Assembly (NCBI GenBank): GCA_027021615.1
Contig: JALUTY010000017.1
Location: forward strand, 62,001-126,000
Length of the DNA: 64,000 nucleotides
From: a bacterium
GTDB taxonomy: Bacteria > Desulfobacterota > Deferrisomatia > Deferrisomatales > Deferrisomataceae
Direction of reading: 5' to 3'
Shown: positions 1 to 8,763 of the stretch, piece after piece
Layout: every line of letters begins with the position of its first letter
Numbering within the stretch: position 1 is the stretch's first letter
Translations under genes and position numbers: made by a program
Notes under the pieces: generated by a model
The model's input: the letters and a program-made list of their open reading frames with translations, nothing else
Database searches by the model: none
What the model was told of the DNA's origin: nothing

Positions 1-42
1 CTCCTCGGCGATGGGTCCTCCCTTGATGATCTTTGCGGCCAT
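1..42 (-). CDS. folD: N-terminus of a FolD-like protein (partial)
   Basis: Only the first 14 codons are in the window; the gene runs off the left edge. The peptide MAAKIIKGGPIAEE resembles the start of bifunctional methylenetetrahydrofolate dehydrogenase/cyclohydrolase, which usually begins with a short hydrophobic strand followed by a G-x-x-I-A-E-E segment. A good ribosome binding site (GGGAGG) lies a few bases upstream of the ATG. With so few residues the family assignment is tentative; the presence of a start with a Shine-Dalgarno sequence is clear. Confidence 0.45.
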   Translation of the reverse strand, partial: MAAKIIKGGPIAEE

Positions 43-155
43 GGCTTTCCTCCCTTACGGAATCCTCACGGAAAAACGCCCCTCAGGGGCCTGAATCCGC
101 CGTAAGAAAACACACCCCCACCCCGGTGTCAAGCGCCACCGAAACGCCTTTTGGG

Positions 156-184
156 TTGGCGCCACTCCGGGGATCTCTTACACT
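156..184 (+). promoter_or_regulatory. possible sigma70 promoter for larC
   Basis: TTGGCG (156-161) and TACACT (179-184) are 17 bp apart, each matching consensus at four of six positions. They lie 35 bp upstream of the larC start. The rest of the gap from 43 to 219 shows no gene. Confidence 0.35.
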
Positions 185-219
185 TTTCGGATCTCGAATC
201 CCCCCTAGGGAGGCTTCCC

Positions 220-1398
220 ATGTCCGTTCACCTGCACATCGACCCCTGGAATGGGGCGGCCGGGGACATGCTCCTGGCCGCCCTGGTGGACGCCGGAGCC
301 AGCGCCGAAGCGGTCACGTCGGCCGTGGTGGGGGTGCGGGTGCCCGGGGTGGACCGGGTGGAGCTCTCCTTCCCTACCGTGGCGTCCCACGGTCTGGCGG
401 GCCGAGCCCTCCGGGTGTCGGTGCACCCCGAAGTCCAACCGCCCCATCGGTCAGCGTTCGAGCTTCGGCAGGCCGTCGAGGAGGCGCCGTTGCCCGAGCC
501 GGTGCGGGCCCGGGCCCTGTCTGCCCTGGGCCTGCTCACCCGGGCCGAGGCTGCGGTCCACGGGATGGAGCCCGAACACGTGCACTTCCACGAGATCGGC
601 GGTGTGGACACGGTGATCGACCTGGTGGGGGTGGCGGCCGCGCTCGAGCAGTTGGGCGTGACCAGCATCACCTGCGGCGAGCTCCCCCTGGGAGGCGGGT
701 CGATCCGGTGCAGCCACGGCACCCTGCCCTCCCCCGCCCCGGCCACCCTCGAGATCCTCCGGGGGACCTCGGTTCGGGGGGTGGATCTGGCCATGGAGAC
801 GGTGACCCCCACCGGAGCCGCCCTGCTTCGGGCCACCGTCAACGCCTTCGGCCCTTCCCCGGCCATGGACCTCGAGGCGGTCGGCACGGGGTTTGGCACG
901 GTTCGGGTGCCCGACCGTCCCAACTGCCTGCGGGTCTGGCTCGGGCGGGCTCGGCGGGACGGGGCCTCCGACGAGGTGATTCTCCTGGAGGCGAACCTGG
1001 ACGATCTGACCGGCGAGCTGCTGGGCCCATTGATCCCCCGGCTGCTAGAGGCAGGGGCGCTGGATGCGTGGATCACCCCCGTCTTGATGAAGAAGGGCCG
1101 ACCGGCCCACGTGGTGTCGGCCCTGTGCCCGCCCGCCCGGGTCGGGGCCGTGGAGGAGGTGTTTTGGCGCGAAACCTCCACCCTGGGCGTGCGCCGGGCC
1201 CGGTGGGAGCGTACCTGCCTCGACCGGTCATGGGAGGACGTGGCCACCCCCTGGGGCCGGGTGCGGGTCAAAGTGGGGCACCGGAACGGCCGGGTGGTCC
1301 AGCGGGCCCCGGAGTTCGAGGACTGCCTCACCGCGGCCCGGCGGGCCGGCGTACCGCTCAAGGAGGTGTACGCCGCCGTGTGGAGGTGCATGGGGTGA
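220..1398 (+). CDS. larC: nickel insertion protein LarC (DUF111)
   Basis: 392-residue protein of the LarC family, which inserts nickel into pyridinium-3,5-bisthiocarboxylic acid mononucleotide to make the nickel-pincer cofactor used by LarA-type racemases and epimerases. The N-terminus carries the family hallmark D-P-W-N-G-A-A-G-D-M-L, followed by the H-V-H-F-H-E-I-G histidine-rich motif near residue 125 and the L-E-A-N-L-D-D segment in the C-terminal half. The start at 220 is chosen because AGGGAGG lies 7 bases upstream; an in-frame ATG 69 bases earlier has no such site. LarB and LarE, the partners in cofactor synthesis, are not in this window. Confidence 0.9.
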   Translation: MSVHLHIDPWNGAAGDMLLAALVDAGASAEAVTSAVVGVRVPGVDRVELSFPTVASHGLAGRALRVSVHPEVQPPHRSAFELRQAVEEAPLPEPVRARALSALGLLTRAEAAVHGMEPEHVHFHEIGGVDTVIDLVGVAAALEQLGVTSITCGELPLGGGSIRCSHGTLPSPAPATLEILRGTSVRGVDLAMETVTPTGAALLRATVNAFGPSPAMDLEAVGTGFGTVRVPDRPNCLRVWLGRARRDGASDEVILLEANLDDLTGELLGPLIPRLLEAGALDAWITPVLMKKGRPAHVVSALCPPARVGAVEEVFWRETSTLGVRRARWERTCLDRSWEDVATPWGRVRVKVGHRNGRVVQRAPEFEDCLTAARRAGVPLKEVYAAVWRCMG

Positions 1399-1402
1399 CG
1401 GA

Positions 1403-1430
1403 TTGACAATGGGCGCCCGGCCGGTATTCT
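1403..1430 (+). promoter_or_regulatory. sigma70-type promoter before the radical SAM gene
   Basis: A perfect TTGACA (1403-1408) and TATTCT (1425-1430) with a 16-bp spacer sit just after the larC stop codon. The radical SAM gene starts at 1576. Confidence 0.5.
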
Positions 1431-1575
1431 GCTCAAAACATTGTTTTTCTCCCCTCAACAGCCAGTAACTCTGTCATACCCCACGGCCCAAGAGGCTTGG
1501 CCGTAGCTAGGGAGCCGCCCCAACCGACGACTGTAGACCGCCGACCGAAGGCCGCTGCCGTGAAGGAGGCCGACC

Positions 1576-3369
1576 GTGCGCATCCTGTTAGTGGAACCGT
1601 GCCCTCCCCGCCCCCACGTGTTCAGCCGGATCCGGTTACCCCGCCTCGGGCCGGTGCTCCTTGCGACGATCCTCCGTGATCGGGGACACGAGACCCGGGT
1701 GGTGGTGGAGGAGGTCCGCCCCCTGCGGGACGAGGACCTGGAGTGGGCCGATGTGGTGGGGGTTTCGTCCCTAACCACCACGGCCGCCCGGGCCTACCAC
1801 TGGGCCGACCGGGCCCGAAGCCTCGGCAGGTTCGTGTTCATGGGCGGGCCCCACCCCACGTTCCTGCCGGACGAGGCCCTGGACCACGCGGATGTGGTGG
1901 TACGCGGGGAGGGAGACCTGACGGTGCCCGAGCTCCTGGCGGCCCTCGAGGAGGGCCGCGGGTTCGAGGGTGTCGCCGGGGTCTCCTTCCGCTCGGACGG
2001 CGTCACCGTACACACTTCGGACCGGCCCCTGATCGAGGATCTGGACCGGCTGCCCACCCCGGACTTCTCCCTGGTTGAGAACTGGAGCGGCCGGCGGGTG
2101 ACCCCGGTGTCCACCAGTCGGGGGTGCCCGTTCCGGTGCCGGTTCTGCTCGGTGATCCCAATGTTTGGAGCCCGGTACCGGTTTCAGTCGGCACGGAGGG
2201 TGCTGAGGGATCTGGAGGCGTACTCGCGCACCACGGACCACGTGTTCTTCTGCGACGACAACTTCGCCGCGAACCGCCGCCGCACCCGAGAGATCTGCGA
2301 GGGCATCCTCGAGCGCGAACTCCCTTTGGAGTGGTCGGCCCAGGTCCGGGTAGACCTGGCCCGGGACCGGGACCTGGTCCGCCTCATGGCCCAGGCCGGA
2401 TGCTGGTGCGTGTTCGTGGGCCTTGAATCGGTGAACCCCCGCACCCTTGAGGCCTACGACAAACGGCAGACCGTGGACGACATCCGCAAGGCGGTGGCCA
2501 CGTTCCGGGAGGCCGGGATCTGGGTCCACGGTATGTTCGTGCTGGGGGCCGACACGGACGACCGGGACACGGTGCGCCAGACGGTACGGTTCGCCCGGGA
2601 GGCAGGCATCGAGACCGTGCAGTTCCTGGCCCTTACCCCCACCCCGGGCACGGGCCTGTACGACGATATGATTGCCCAGGAGCGGATCCTGACCCAGCGC
2701 TGGGACCTGTACGACGGCCACCACGTAGTGTTCGAGCCGGCCCAGTTCACCGCCCCGGAGCTCCAGCGGGAGATCACCCGGGCCACGGTCCGTTTCTACA
2801 GCCTTCGCAGGGTCACGCGGGCGGCGCTCCGAGCCCGATGGCTCGAGGCCACGGTGGCGCTGCACGCGTGGCATCACGCTCGACAGTTCCGGCGCCGGGA
2901 GCGGCCCTTCGCCCGCGACCTGCGGCTGCATCTGGTGCACCACCGCGCGGGCCTGCGCGAGATTCTGGGCAGCCGCAGGGTGCGGCGGCTGGCCCTCCCG
3001 ACCCTGGGGGTCCCACCCGAGCAGCTCCGCCTGCTGCGCCGCATCGCCGAGGGACTCCGTCTCCAGATCGTGGAGGTGGCCGAGTCTCCAGAGGCCCTGG
3101 TACGACGCCTGGCGACCCCGCCGGCCCCGGCCGACGTGGTGGTGGTGCCCGCTCGGCCCGGGCTGCTGCCTCCCGGTAACCGGGCGGGCGGCCTGTGGAC
3201 CACCCGGATCGGCTGCGTGCCGGTGCTCGGGTTCCCTTCGGACCCCGCTGCGTTCCGAAGGGCTTGTAGGAATCTGGCCCTGGGTCTGGCCCGAAACGCC
3301 CGGCGAGGGATCCGGGCGTACCGCAGGGCGGTGGCACCCCCACGCCCCGCCCGGCACTCGGACGTTTGA
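1576..3369 (+). CDS. B12-binding domain radical SAM protein
   Basis: 597 residues. The N-terminal 130 residues form a cobalamin-binding-like Rossmann fold (MRILLVEP start, V-R-G-E-G-D-L-T near residue 115). The radical SAM core follows with the cluster motif C-P-F-R-C-R-F-C (CxxxCxxC) near residue 188, then E-S-V-N-P-R-T-L and T-P-T-P-G-T-G-L segments typical of the BchE/HpnJ/HpnP-like group. The last 200 residues are Arg- and Leu-rich and not recognised. It starts with GTG, preceded by AAGGAGG. The substrate cannot be told from sequence; members of the group methylate or rearrange lipids, pigments or natural products. It stands alone between larC and radC. Confidence 0.8.
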   Translation: MRILLVEPCPPRPHVFSRIRLPRLGPVLLATILRDRGHETRVVVEEVRPLRDEDLEWADVVGVSSLTTTAARAYHWADRARSLGRFVFMGGPHPTFLPDEALDHADVVVRGEGDLTVPELLAALEEGRGFEGVAGVSFRSDGVTVHTSDRPLIEDLDRLPTPDFSLVENWSGRRVTPVSTSRGCPFRCRFCSVIPMFGARYRFQSARRVLRDLEAYSRTTDHVFFCDDNFAANRRRTREICEGILERELPLEWSAQVRVDLARDRDLVRLMAQAGCWCVFVGLESVNPRTLEAYDKRQTVDDIRKAVATFREAGIWVHGMFVLGADTDDRDTVRQTVRFAREAGIETVQFLALTPTPGTGLYDDMIAQERILTQRWDLYDGHHVVFEPAQFTAPELQREITRATVRFYSLRRVTRAALRARWLEATVALHAWHHARQFRRRERPFARDLRLHLVHHRAGLREILGSRRVRRLALPTLGVPPEQLRLLRRIAEGLRLQIVEVAESPEALVRRLATPPAPADVVVVPARPGLLPPGNRAGGLWTTRIGCVPVLGFPSDPAAFRRACRNLALGLARNARRGIRAYRRAVAPPRPARHSDV

Positions 3370-3395
3370 CAGGGTTTCCGGAGCCCCCCTAAAAT
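3366..3395 (+). promoter_or_regulatory. sigma70-type promoter for radC
   Basis: TTGACA (3366-3371) overlaps the stop codon of the radical SAM gene and is followed after 18 bp by TAAAAT (3390-3395), 47 bp before the radC start. Confidence 0.5.
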
Positions 3396-3441
3396 TCGGT
3401 AACCTTTGCGCCACGGGGCCCATCCAATGGGGGAGAGCACG

Positions 3442-4134
3442 ATGGGATCGGGCATCCGAAGTTGGCCGGCCCAGGACCGGCCCCGGGAGAAGCTGCTCTG
3501 CCGGGGTGCCGAGGCCTTGACCGACCCGGAGCTTCTGGCGATTCTCCTGCGCACCGGCTCGGGGGGAGAGAGCGCGGTGGACCTGGCCCGCCGCCTGTGG
3601 GCCGACGCAGGGAGCGCATGGCACAGGCTCGCAGAGGCCGCTCCGGCGGAGTTGGCGACCCGGCCGGGCGTGGGGCCGGCCAAGGCCGCTGCCGTGGTCG
3701 CGGCCCTCGAGATCGGTCGCCGCATGGTCGGGCGGCCCTTGACCCTGCGGGAGCCGTTTCGGGCCAGCCGCCAGGTGTACGATCACTTCGCTTCACGGCT
3801 CCGCGGGCTCCACAAGGAGCGGTTTTACTGCCTCCTTCTCGACGCGCGCAATCGGCTCCTGCGGGAAGAGCGGGTGAGCGAGGGCACCCTCACCCAGAGC
3901 TTGGTTCATCCCCGTGAGGCGTTTCGGGCGGCGGTGCGGGAGGCCGCGTCCGCCGTGATCTTTGCCCACAACCATCCGAGCGGAGACCCCAGCCCGAGCG
4001 GGGACGACCGGCAGCTCACCCGGCGGCTGTGGGAGGCGGGGCGGGTGCTCGGGATCCGGGTGCTCGACCACGTCATCGTTGGGGAGGGGCGCTTTTACAG
4101 CTTCGCCGACGAAGGGGAGTTCCCCCCTGTCTGA
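3442..4134 (+). CDS. radC: RadC family JAB-domain protein
   Basis: 230 residues, the usual length for RadC. It has an N-terminal helix-hairpin-helix-like region (residues 45-75, P-G-V-G-P-A-K-A) and a C-terminal JAB/MPN+ metalloprotease fold with the zinc-binding H-N-H-P-S-G-D-P-x-P-S-x-x-D motif near residue 176. The cellular role of the family is unsettled despite the name. The start at 3442 has GGGGGAG about 8 bases upstream; a second in-frame ATG at 3427 has no good site. Confidence 0.88.
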   Translation: MGSGIRSWPAQDRPREKLLCRGAEALTDPELLAILLRTGSGGESAVDLARRLWADAGSAWHRLAEAAPAELATRPGVGPAKAAAVVAALEIGRRMVGRPLTLREPFRASRQVYDHFASRLRGLHKERFYCLLLDARNRLLREERVSEGTLTQSLVHPREAFRAAVREAASAVIFAHNHPSGDPSPSGDDRQLTRRLWEAGRVLGIRVLDHVIVGEGRFYSFADEGEFPPV

Positions 4135-4196
4135 ACGAACCGCCCCGGCGGCGGTTCTCCCGCATCCTCCCGATGAGAAAGGACGGTCCAGGGTCC

Positions 4197-5696
4197 ATGC
4201 TTCGCTTCCGCATTCGGTGGCTTGCCATCGTTCTGCTGCTGGTTCCCGGGGTAGCCGGGGCCCAAGACAACCGGGTCGTGGTGCTCCCGTTCGAGGTGTA
4301 CAACGCGCCGGACCTGGATCCCCTGAGGCCGGGCCTGGAGGCCATGCTGGCGGGAAGGCTGGACGGGCCGGGTTACACGGTCGTCCAAGGGGCAGAGCCC
4401 CAACCGTCGGACTGGACCGTCCGGACCACCATCACCCGTCTCGGGTCTACCTACAGCGTGGACGGGGCTCTGGTCCCGCCGGCCGAAAGCCCTGCCGAGG
4501 GGGCCCGATCGTACCGCACGGTGGGGGCTACCGAGGAGATCCTGCCGGCTCTGGAGGCCCTGGCCCAGGAGCTCAAGGCCTACCTCACCCAAACCCTCCC
4601 CGCGCAGCCCCCCGCCACCCCGGCCCCGTCTCCTGCTCTCCGGGAGGAACCCGCCCCCGCGACGCCGGCCTCCGGGCCCACACCCCCGGCGTCGGGGGTG
4701 CAGGCTGCTGTCGCCTCGCCCCGGGTGGGCCCGCTGGTGGACGGCAACGCCCTGGGGCTTACGGCGGCCGACCTGGACGGCGACGGAATCACGGAGATCG
4801 TGGTTCTGGGCAACCAGGTGCTGACCGCTTACCGAGACACAGGGACCCGGTTCGAGCGGCTCTGGGAGGTCCCGGTGCCGCCGGGCATCACACCAGCGTG
4901 TATCTCGGCCGCAGACCTGGACGGCAACGGGCGGCCAGAGCTGTTCGTTGCCGGCATGAGCGGCACCCAGCCCACCAGCCAGGCCCTGGAGTGGTTCGGA
5001 TCGGCCCTGGCCTCCAAGGGCGAACGGATCCCTGGGTTTGCACGGGCGGCCGACCCCTCCGCCCCGGTGGTGCTCCTGGCGCCGCGCGGCACGGGGAAGG
5101 ACCTGTTCTCCGGCCGCCTCCTCACGCTCCGGTGGGGAGGGGCCGGATATGTGGCCGGAGACCCGCTCCCCCTCCCGGGGGCCGCGCTGCCGGCCAACGC
5201 CGACCGGGTCCACCTGAATCCGACCGCCTTCGGCTGGGCGGTCACCACCCAAGGGGACCGGCTGCGGCTGTACGACGACCAGGGGAGCGAGATCTTCGAG
5301 AGCGCCGACGCGGTGAAGGGGAGCCGGGTGGCCCTGCAGGGGGAGGAACGGATCCGGGACTACCAGGACGAGGACTTCTATCGGGTGCACGGTCGCACCC
5401 TCTCGCGCCTCTCCCAAGGGAGCACACCGGAGTTCGTGCTGTTCAAGAACTATGGGGGCATCTCCCGGGTGTTCCGGCGCATCGCCTCGTTCTCCTACGC
5501 CCAGCTCCTGGTGTGGAAGTGGGACGGGCTCACCATGGTGCCTGTGGCCGAGGGCCCCAAGGTGCCGGGAGCCCTGGTGGACCTGGACTGGGACCCCGCC
5601 TCCCCCGGCCGACGGGTGTACGCTCTGCTGGTCCGGAGTGAGGGGACCCTGTTCCGGAAGGACCGCCACCGGATCCTGGTGTACGAGTTCCGCTAG
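4197..5696 (+). CDS. secreted FG-GAP/VCBS repeat protein
   Basis: 499 residues with a clear Sec signal peptide (basic R-F-R-I-R-W, then a leucine/valine core, cleavage likely after A-G-A). The next 150 residues resemble periplasmic FlgO-like domains, followed by a Pro/Ala-rich linker (about residues 130-180). Two calcium-binding FG-GAP-like loops, A-D-L-D-G-D-G and A-D-L-D-G-N-G, follow near residues 190 and 240. An extracytoplasmic beta-propeller is the likely fold; the function is unknown. Its TAG stop forms the first CTAG of the target duplication around the repeat element that follows. Confidence 0.7.
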   Translation: MLRFRIRWLAIVLLLVPGVAGAQDNRVVVLPFEVYNAPDLDPLRPGLEAMLAGRLDGPGYTVVQGAEPQPSDWTVRTTITRLGSTYSVDGALVPPAESPAEGARSYRTVGATEEILPALEALAQELKAYLTQTLPAQPPATPAPSPALREEPAPATPASGPTPPASGVQAAVASPRVGPLVDGNALGLTAADLDGDGITEIVVLGNQVLTAYRDTGTRFERLWEVPVPPGITPACISAADLDGNGRPELFVAGMSGTQPTSQALEWFGSALASKGERIPGFARAADPSAPVVLLAPRGTGKDLFSGRLLTLRWGGAGYVAGDPLPLPGAALPANADRVHLNPTAFGWAVTTQGDRLRLYDDQGSEIFESADAVKGSRVALQGEERIRDYQDEDFYRVHGRTLSRLSQGSTPEFVLFKNYGGISRVFRRIASFSYAQLLVWKWDGLTMVPVAEGPKVPGALVDLDWDPASPGRRVYALLVRSEGTLFRKDRHRILVYEFR

Positions 5697-5872
5697 CCCG
5701 CATGATTCATGAGCGTTCGTCGCGAAACCGTTGGGTGTGCGTCAGATCGGGGCAAGCGTAGCAACGAGGGGTGCAGGCGTACCGGACGGTACGTCGAGCC
5801 CCGAGGCGCGAGCACGCCCCGAGATGGCGTGCAATCGGCGGTTGCAGCAGAAGGCTTCATGAATCATGCGGG
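5697..5872. mobile_element. MITE-like element, family A, copy 1
   Basis: 176 bp bounded by perfect 16-bp terminal inverted repeats (CCCGCATGATTCATGA at the left, its complement at the right) and flanked on both sides by CTAG. It contains no credible gene. Two internal perfect hairpins are visible: CGTACCG/CGGTACG at 5778-5793 and GCACGCC/GGCGTGC at 5812-5832. Close copies lie at 41456-41631 and 56267-56441, and a diverged copy lies at 47235-47413. The size, termini and 4-bp YTAR-type flanks fit a non-autonomous element moved by an IS5-group transposase, which is not in this window. Confidence 0.8.
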
Positions 5873-5976
5873 CTAGGAGGCCAGTGAGGCGGGGACGCCA
5901 GAAGGCTTGAAAACCGATCCGACTCCCAACCGCTCTAAACATCACTGCACCTCTTTGACACCACCTCACGGCGCGG

Positions 5977-6032
5977 TGGGCATGGGGCCTGTTGGAGCGC
6001 CGGACGTGGCTCCTACCGTCGCTGCATCCGTA
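5977..6032. repeat. partial family-B repeat
   Basis: A stretch beginning GTGGGCATGGGGCCTG and containing GGAGCGCCGGACGTGGCTCC matches one end of the family-B elements at 28615-28821 and 61669-61876; the other arm is missing. The rest of 5873-6149 holds no gene. A 7-bp-type array (GGTCGTCGGTCGGTGG) lies at 6070-6090. Confidence 0.5.
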
Positions 6033-6149
6033 GGGCCCCACAGGGGCCTGGAGGGGCCTCCCAGTAATTTCGGTCGTCGGTCGGTGGTCAAGAAGCCGCA
6101 AGCCCTCGGGCATACGCCGGAACCTCGGGGGGAACTGGGCACCACGGAC

Positions 6150-6177
6150 TTGACAGGGGCCTTCCGGCTCGTATAAT
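6150..6177 (+). promoter_or_regulatory. consensus sigma70 promoter of the tRNA gene
   Basis: Exact TTGACA (6150-6155) and exact TATAAT (6172-6177) separated by 16 bp. The mature tRNA begins 13 bases downstream of the -10 box, as expected for a strong stable-RNA promoter. Confidence 0.9.
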
Positions 6178-6189
6178 AGCGGCCCTTCC

Positions 6190-6266
6190 GGCGGTGTAGC
6201 TCAGCTGGTCAGAGCAGGCGGCTCATATCCGCCGAGTCCGGGGTTCAAGTCCCTGCACCGCCACCA
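6190..6266 (+). tRNA. tRNA with CAT anticodon (elongator Met or Ile2)
   Basis: A complete cloverleaf: 7-bp acceptor GGCGGTG/CACCGCC, D-stem GCTC/GAGC, 5-bp anticodon stem GGCGG/CCGCC with loop CTCATAT (anticodon CAT), 5-base variable loop, T-stem CGGGG/CCCTG with loop TTCAAGT, discriminator A and an encoded CCA. It is not the initiator type because the first acceptor pair is matched. Elongator Met and lysidine-modified Ile2 cannot be separated by eye. Confidence 0.93.
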
Positions 6267-6277
6267 CGGAACGAAAG

Positions 6278-6310
6278 CGCCCCGGCGGCCACGGCCGCCG
6301 GGGCGTTTCT
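6278..6310 (+). terminator. rho-independent terminator after the tRNA
   Basis: A 13-bp perfect GC-rich stem (CGCCCCGGCGGCC and its complement) with a minimal loop, followed by TTTCTCTT, 11 bases after the tRNA CCA end. Confidence 0.88.
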
Positions 6311-6570
6311 CTTCCCCCCTTCCATGTAACTTCCGCTAGGACGCTGGAACGCTTGAAAACCTCCCGGATTCCCACACGTTCTAAGCATCACCATGCCTCT
6401 TCGCCTCCACCCCATGGTCCGGGGGGCGTGGGGCCTGCTGAAGAGCCCGCCCGTCTAACGGGCCGAGCTAGCCGGAATTTCTCTAGTTTCTAGTCTCTAG
6501 CTCGCCCCGGACCAACGCACGTTACCCTTCTCCGTTGTAGGGCCGCGCAGCGGCCGATGGGGGCTTCCCC
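6311..6570. repeat. gap with degenerate repeats (8-bp array, B and D fragments)
   Basis: No gene is seen. The gap holds a degenerate 8-bp-type array (6334-6365), a fragment like family-B termini (GGGGGCGTGGGGCCTGCTG near 6418) and a family-D motif starting GCCCCGGACCAACGCACG near 6511. Related D copies lie near 28834, 43176 and 50863. Three CTAG tetramers cluster at 6467-6505. Confidence 0.5.
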
Positions 6571-8763
6571 CTACGCGCCGTCCCCGAGCACCCGTCGGAC
6601 CTCGACGGCGAGCTGGCTCGGAGAAATCGGTTTCGGCAGGACCACGGCTACCCCTGCCTCGGCGAGGGCCCGAGGGGTCACCGCGGCCGAGTACCCCGTA
6701 CACAGAACGACCGGCAGGTCAGGCCGAACCCCGTGCGCCCAGCGGGCCAGGGCCAGGCCAGTGCAGTCCGGCATGGTCTGATCGGTGAGAAGCAGATCAT
6801 ACCCCCCGGCGTTCTTTTCCAGCCGCGTCCTGGCCTCGGCAGGGGAGACCACCGCCTCCACGTCGTACCCCAAGGCCTCGAGGGTCTGGGAGAGAAAGTC
6901 AGCCACCTCGAGTTCGTCGTCCACCACCAAGACCCGCTCACCCCGTCCCCGCGGGGGCGCCTTCCGTCGGGGCTCCTTGCTCGGCCCGGACTCTGAGCCC
7001 TCCCTTGCCGGCAGATACACCTGAAAAGTGGTTCCCTTGCCCGGTTCGGACTCCACCCGAACCGTGCCGCCGTGGGCCTGCACGATCCCGTGCACCGCAG
7101 CCAGCCCGAGGCCGGTGCCCTTGCCCACCTCCTTCGTCGTGAAGAACGGCTCGAAGATCCGGTCTCTCACCTCGGGAGGCATGCCGCACCCGTCGTCGCT
7201 CACCCGGATCCGCAGGTAGCGCCCAGTGGGGAGCTCCGGGTCCCCAGCAGACACCCAGTGTTCCTCCAGGGCCATCTCCAGGGTCCCGCCGTCCGGCTCC
7301 ATGGCGTGCCATGCGTTGGTCGCCAGGTTCATCAGCACCTGCTGGAGCTGAGTCGCGTCACCCACCACCCAGTCGGACGGCGCCTCGGAACGCACCTCGA
7401 GCCGCACGTGCTTGGGAATGCTGGCTCGGAGAAGCGCCTCGGTCTCCTCCAACAAGGCCCCCAGCCGAAGCGGGGTACGCCCCTCCTCTCCCTGACGGCT
7501 GAAGGCCAGGATCTGCTGCACGATCCCCCGGGCCCGCTCGGCCGCCCGCACCACCCGCTTCAGGTTCCTCTCCAACCGGCTCCCTGGCTCCACCCCCTGC
7601 AGGGCCATGTCCGCGTACCCCAGGATCGGGGTCAGGATATTGTTGAAGTCGTGGGCCACCCCCCCGGCCAGGGTCCCAAGGGCCTCGAGGCGCTGGTTCT
7701 GGGCCAGCCGGCTCTCGAACTCCACCTCCCGGGTCACGTCGCGCTTCACCACCACCAGGTTGCGAACCTCGCCCCCTTCACCCGTCACCGGCGACAGGGC
7801 ACACTCCTCGTGGTACGTGGCTCCGTCCGCCCGTTGCGCCCGGATCCTCCCGCTCCAGACCTGACCCCGCTCCGCTGCCTCCCGCAGCTCCTGTACCCTG
7901 GGCTCGTCCGGGGGGTACAGGGCGAAAAGGCTCACCCCCTCCAGCGGCTCGTCTGCCCCACACATCTTCCGGAATGCGCGGTTGCCGTACAGGACCCGGC
8001 CCTCCGGGTCGGTCACCGCGATGCCCTCCACAGCCTGATCCACGGCCGCAGCCAACCGCGCCAGCTTGTCATCCCGCTCGGCGATCTGGGCCAGCATGCG
8101 GTTGAAGCCCCGGATCAGGGTCCCCACCTCGTCCTGGCCGCCCTCGGGGATGCGCACCGAGTAGTCCCCGGAGGAGGCGACCCGGGCCATGGCGGCGGCC
8201 AACTCCTGAATGGGGCCCGAGATACGCCTGCGCAAAGGGATCGAGACCAGCCAGGCCACGAGCACCGCCACCCCCATGACCCCTCCCGCCACCCCCAGCC
8301 CCCACCACAGCCGAGCGTGGAGATCGCCCGTGTCCACCTGGATCACGATGCGACCTAGAGCCTCCCCTTCGAACGAGACCGTTCGGCCAACCACCAGGGA
8401 GCGCTGTGCCCACCAAACCCCATCTTCCCGGGCGGCCCGGGGGGGAGGGCGCCCCGCCCGGCCGTACCCGGCAAACACCTCGCCGTTCCGACCCAGGAGC
8501 CAGGCCGCCCGAACCTGGGGCTGAGAGGAGAGGGACGCCAGGGTCCGAGCCGCGGCATCGGAGTCGTCGAACAGAAGGGGGGCCGCGCAGTTGGCGGCCA
8601 CCACCTCAGCCAGAGTGCGCAGCCGGTCCGAGGCGTGATCCCGGTACGACCGCACCTCGCGCCAGGCGAACAACCCCACGGCCAAAGCGAGCGAGATGGT
8701 GCTCGCCGCCACCACCGCGAGCCCCACCTTCCGCCCCAACGGCAGGTCACGGAAGCGAGCCAC
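6571..8763 (-). CDS. hybrid sensor histidine kinase (HAMP-PAS-HisKA-HATPase-REC)
   Basis: 730 residues. Transmembrane helices at about 10-32 and 153-176 bracket a periplasmic domain of about 120 residues; then HAMP (177-230), PAS (235-345), HisKA with the phospho-accepting His371 in G-G-V-A-H-D-F-N-N, and a HATPase with D-D-G-C-G-M and G-K-G-T-G-L-G-L. A C-terminal receiver (about 610-725) has the L-L-L-T-D-Q-T-M-P phospho-acceptor. A GTG start at 8763 is preferred because GGGAGGAG precedes it by 6 bases. It overlaps the YfiR-like gene by 17 bp, so the two are probably co-translated. No separate output regulator is adjacent. Confidence 0.9.
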   Translation of the reverse strand: MARFRDLPLGRKVGLAVVAASTISLALAVGLFAWREVRSYRDHASDRLRTLAEVVAANCAAPLLFDDSDAAARTLASLSSQPQVRAAWLLGRNGEVFAGYGRAGRPPPRAAREDGVWWAQRSLVVGRTVSFEGEALGRIVIQVDTGDLHARLWWGLGVAGGVMGVAVLVAWLVSIPLRRRISGPIQELAAAMARVASSGDYSVRIPEGGQDEVGTLIRGFNRMLAQIAERDDKLARLAAAVDQAVEGIAVTDPEGRVLYGNRAFRKMCGADEPLEGVSLFALYPPDEPRVQELREAAERGQVWSGRIRAQRADGATYHEECALSPVTGEGGEVRNLVVVKRDVTREVEFESRLAQNQRLEALGTLAGGVAHDFNNILTPILGYADMALQGVEPGSRLERNLKRVVRAAERARGIVQQILAFSRQGEEGRTPLRLGALLEETEALLRASIPKHVRLEVRSEAPSDWVVGDATQLQQVLMNLATNAWHAMEPDGGTLEMALEEHWVSAGDPELPTGRYLRIRVSDDGCGMPPEVRDRIFEPFFTTKEVGKGTGLGLAAVHGIVQAHGGTVRVESEPGKGTTFQVYLPAREGSESGPSKEPRRKAPPRGRGERVLVVDDELEVADFLSQTLEALGYDVEAVVSPAEARTRLEKNAGGYDLLLTDQTMPDCTGLALARWAHGVRPDLPVVLCTGYSAAVTPRALAEAGVAVVLPKPISPSQLAVEVRRVLGDGA

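Noticed and set aside
228-1436. Long open frames antisense to larC and to many other genes
   Set aside because: At this GC content stop codons are rare in non-coding frames. These frames lack family motifs and ribosome binding sites and have arginine/proline/glycine-rich compositions, while the sense frames carry clear conserved motifs.
5697-5872. Family-A element as a small RNA gene
   Set aside because: The perfect terminal inverted repeats, CTAG duplications and nested insertion fit transposition better. No promoter or terminator pair was seen, although transcription of the hairpins cannot be excluded.
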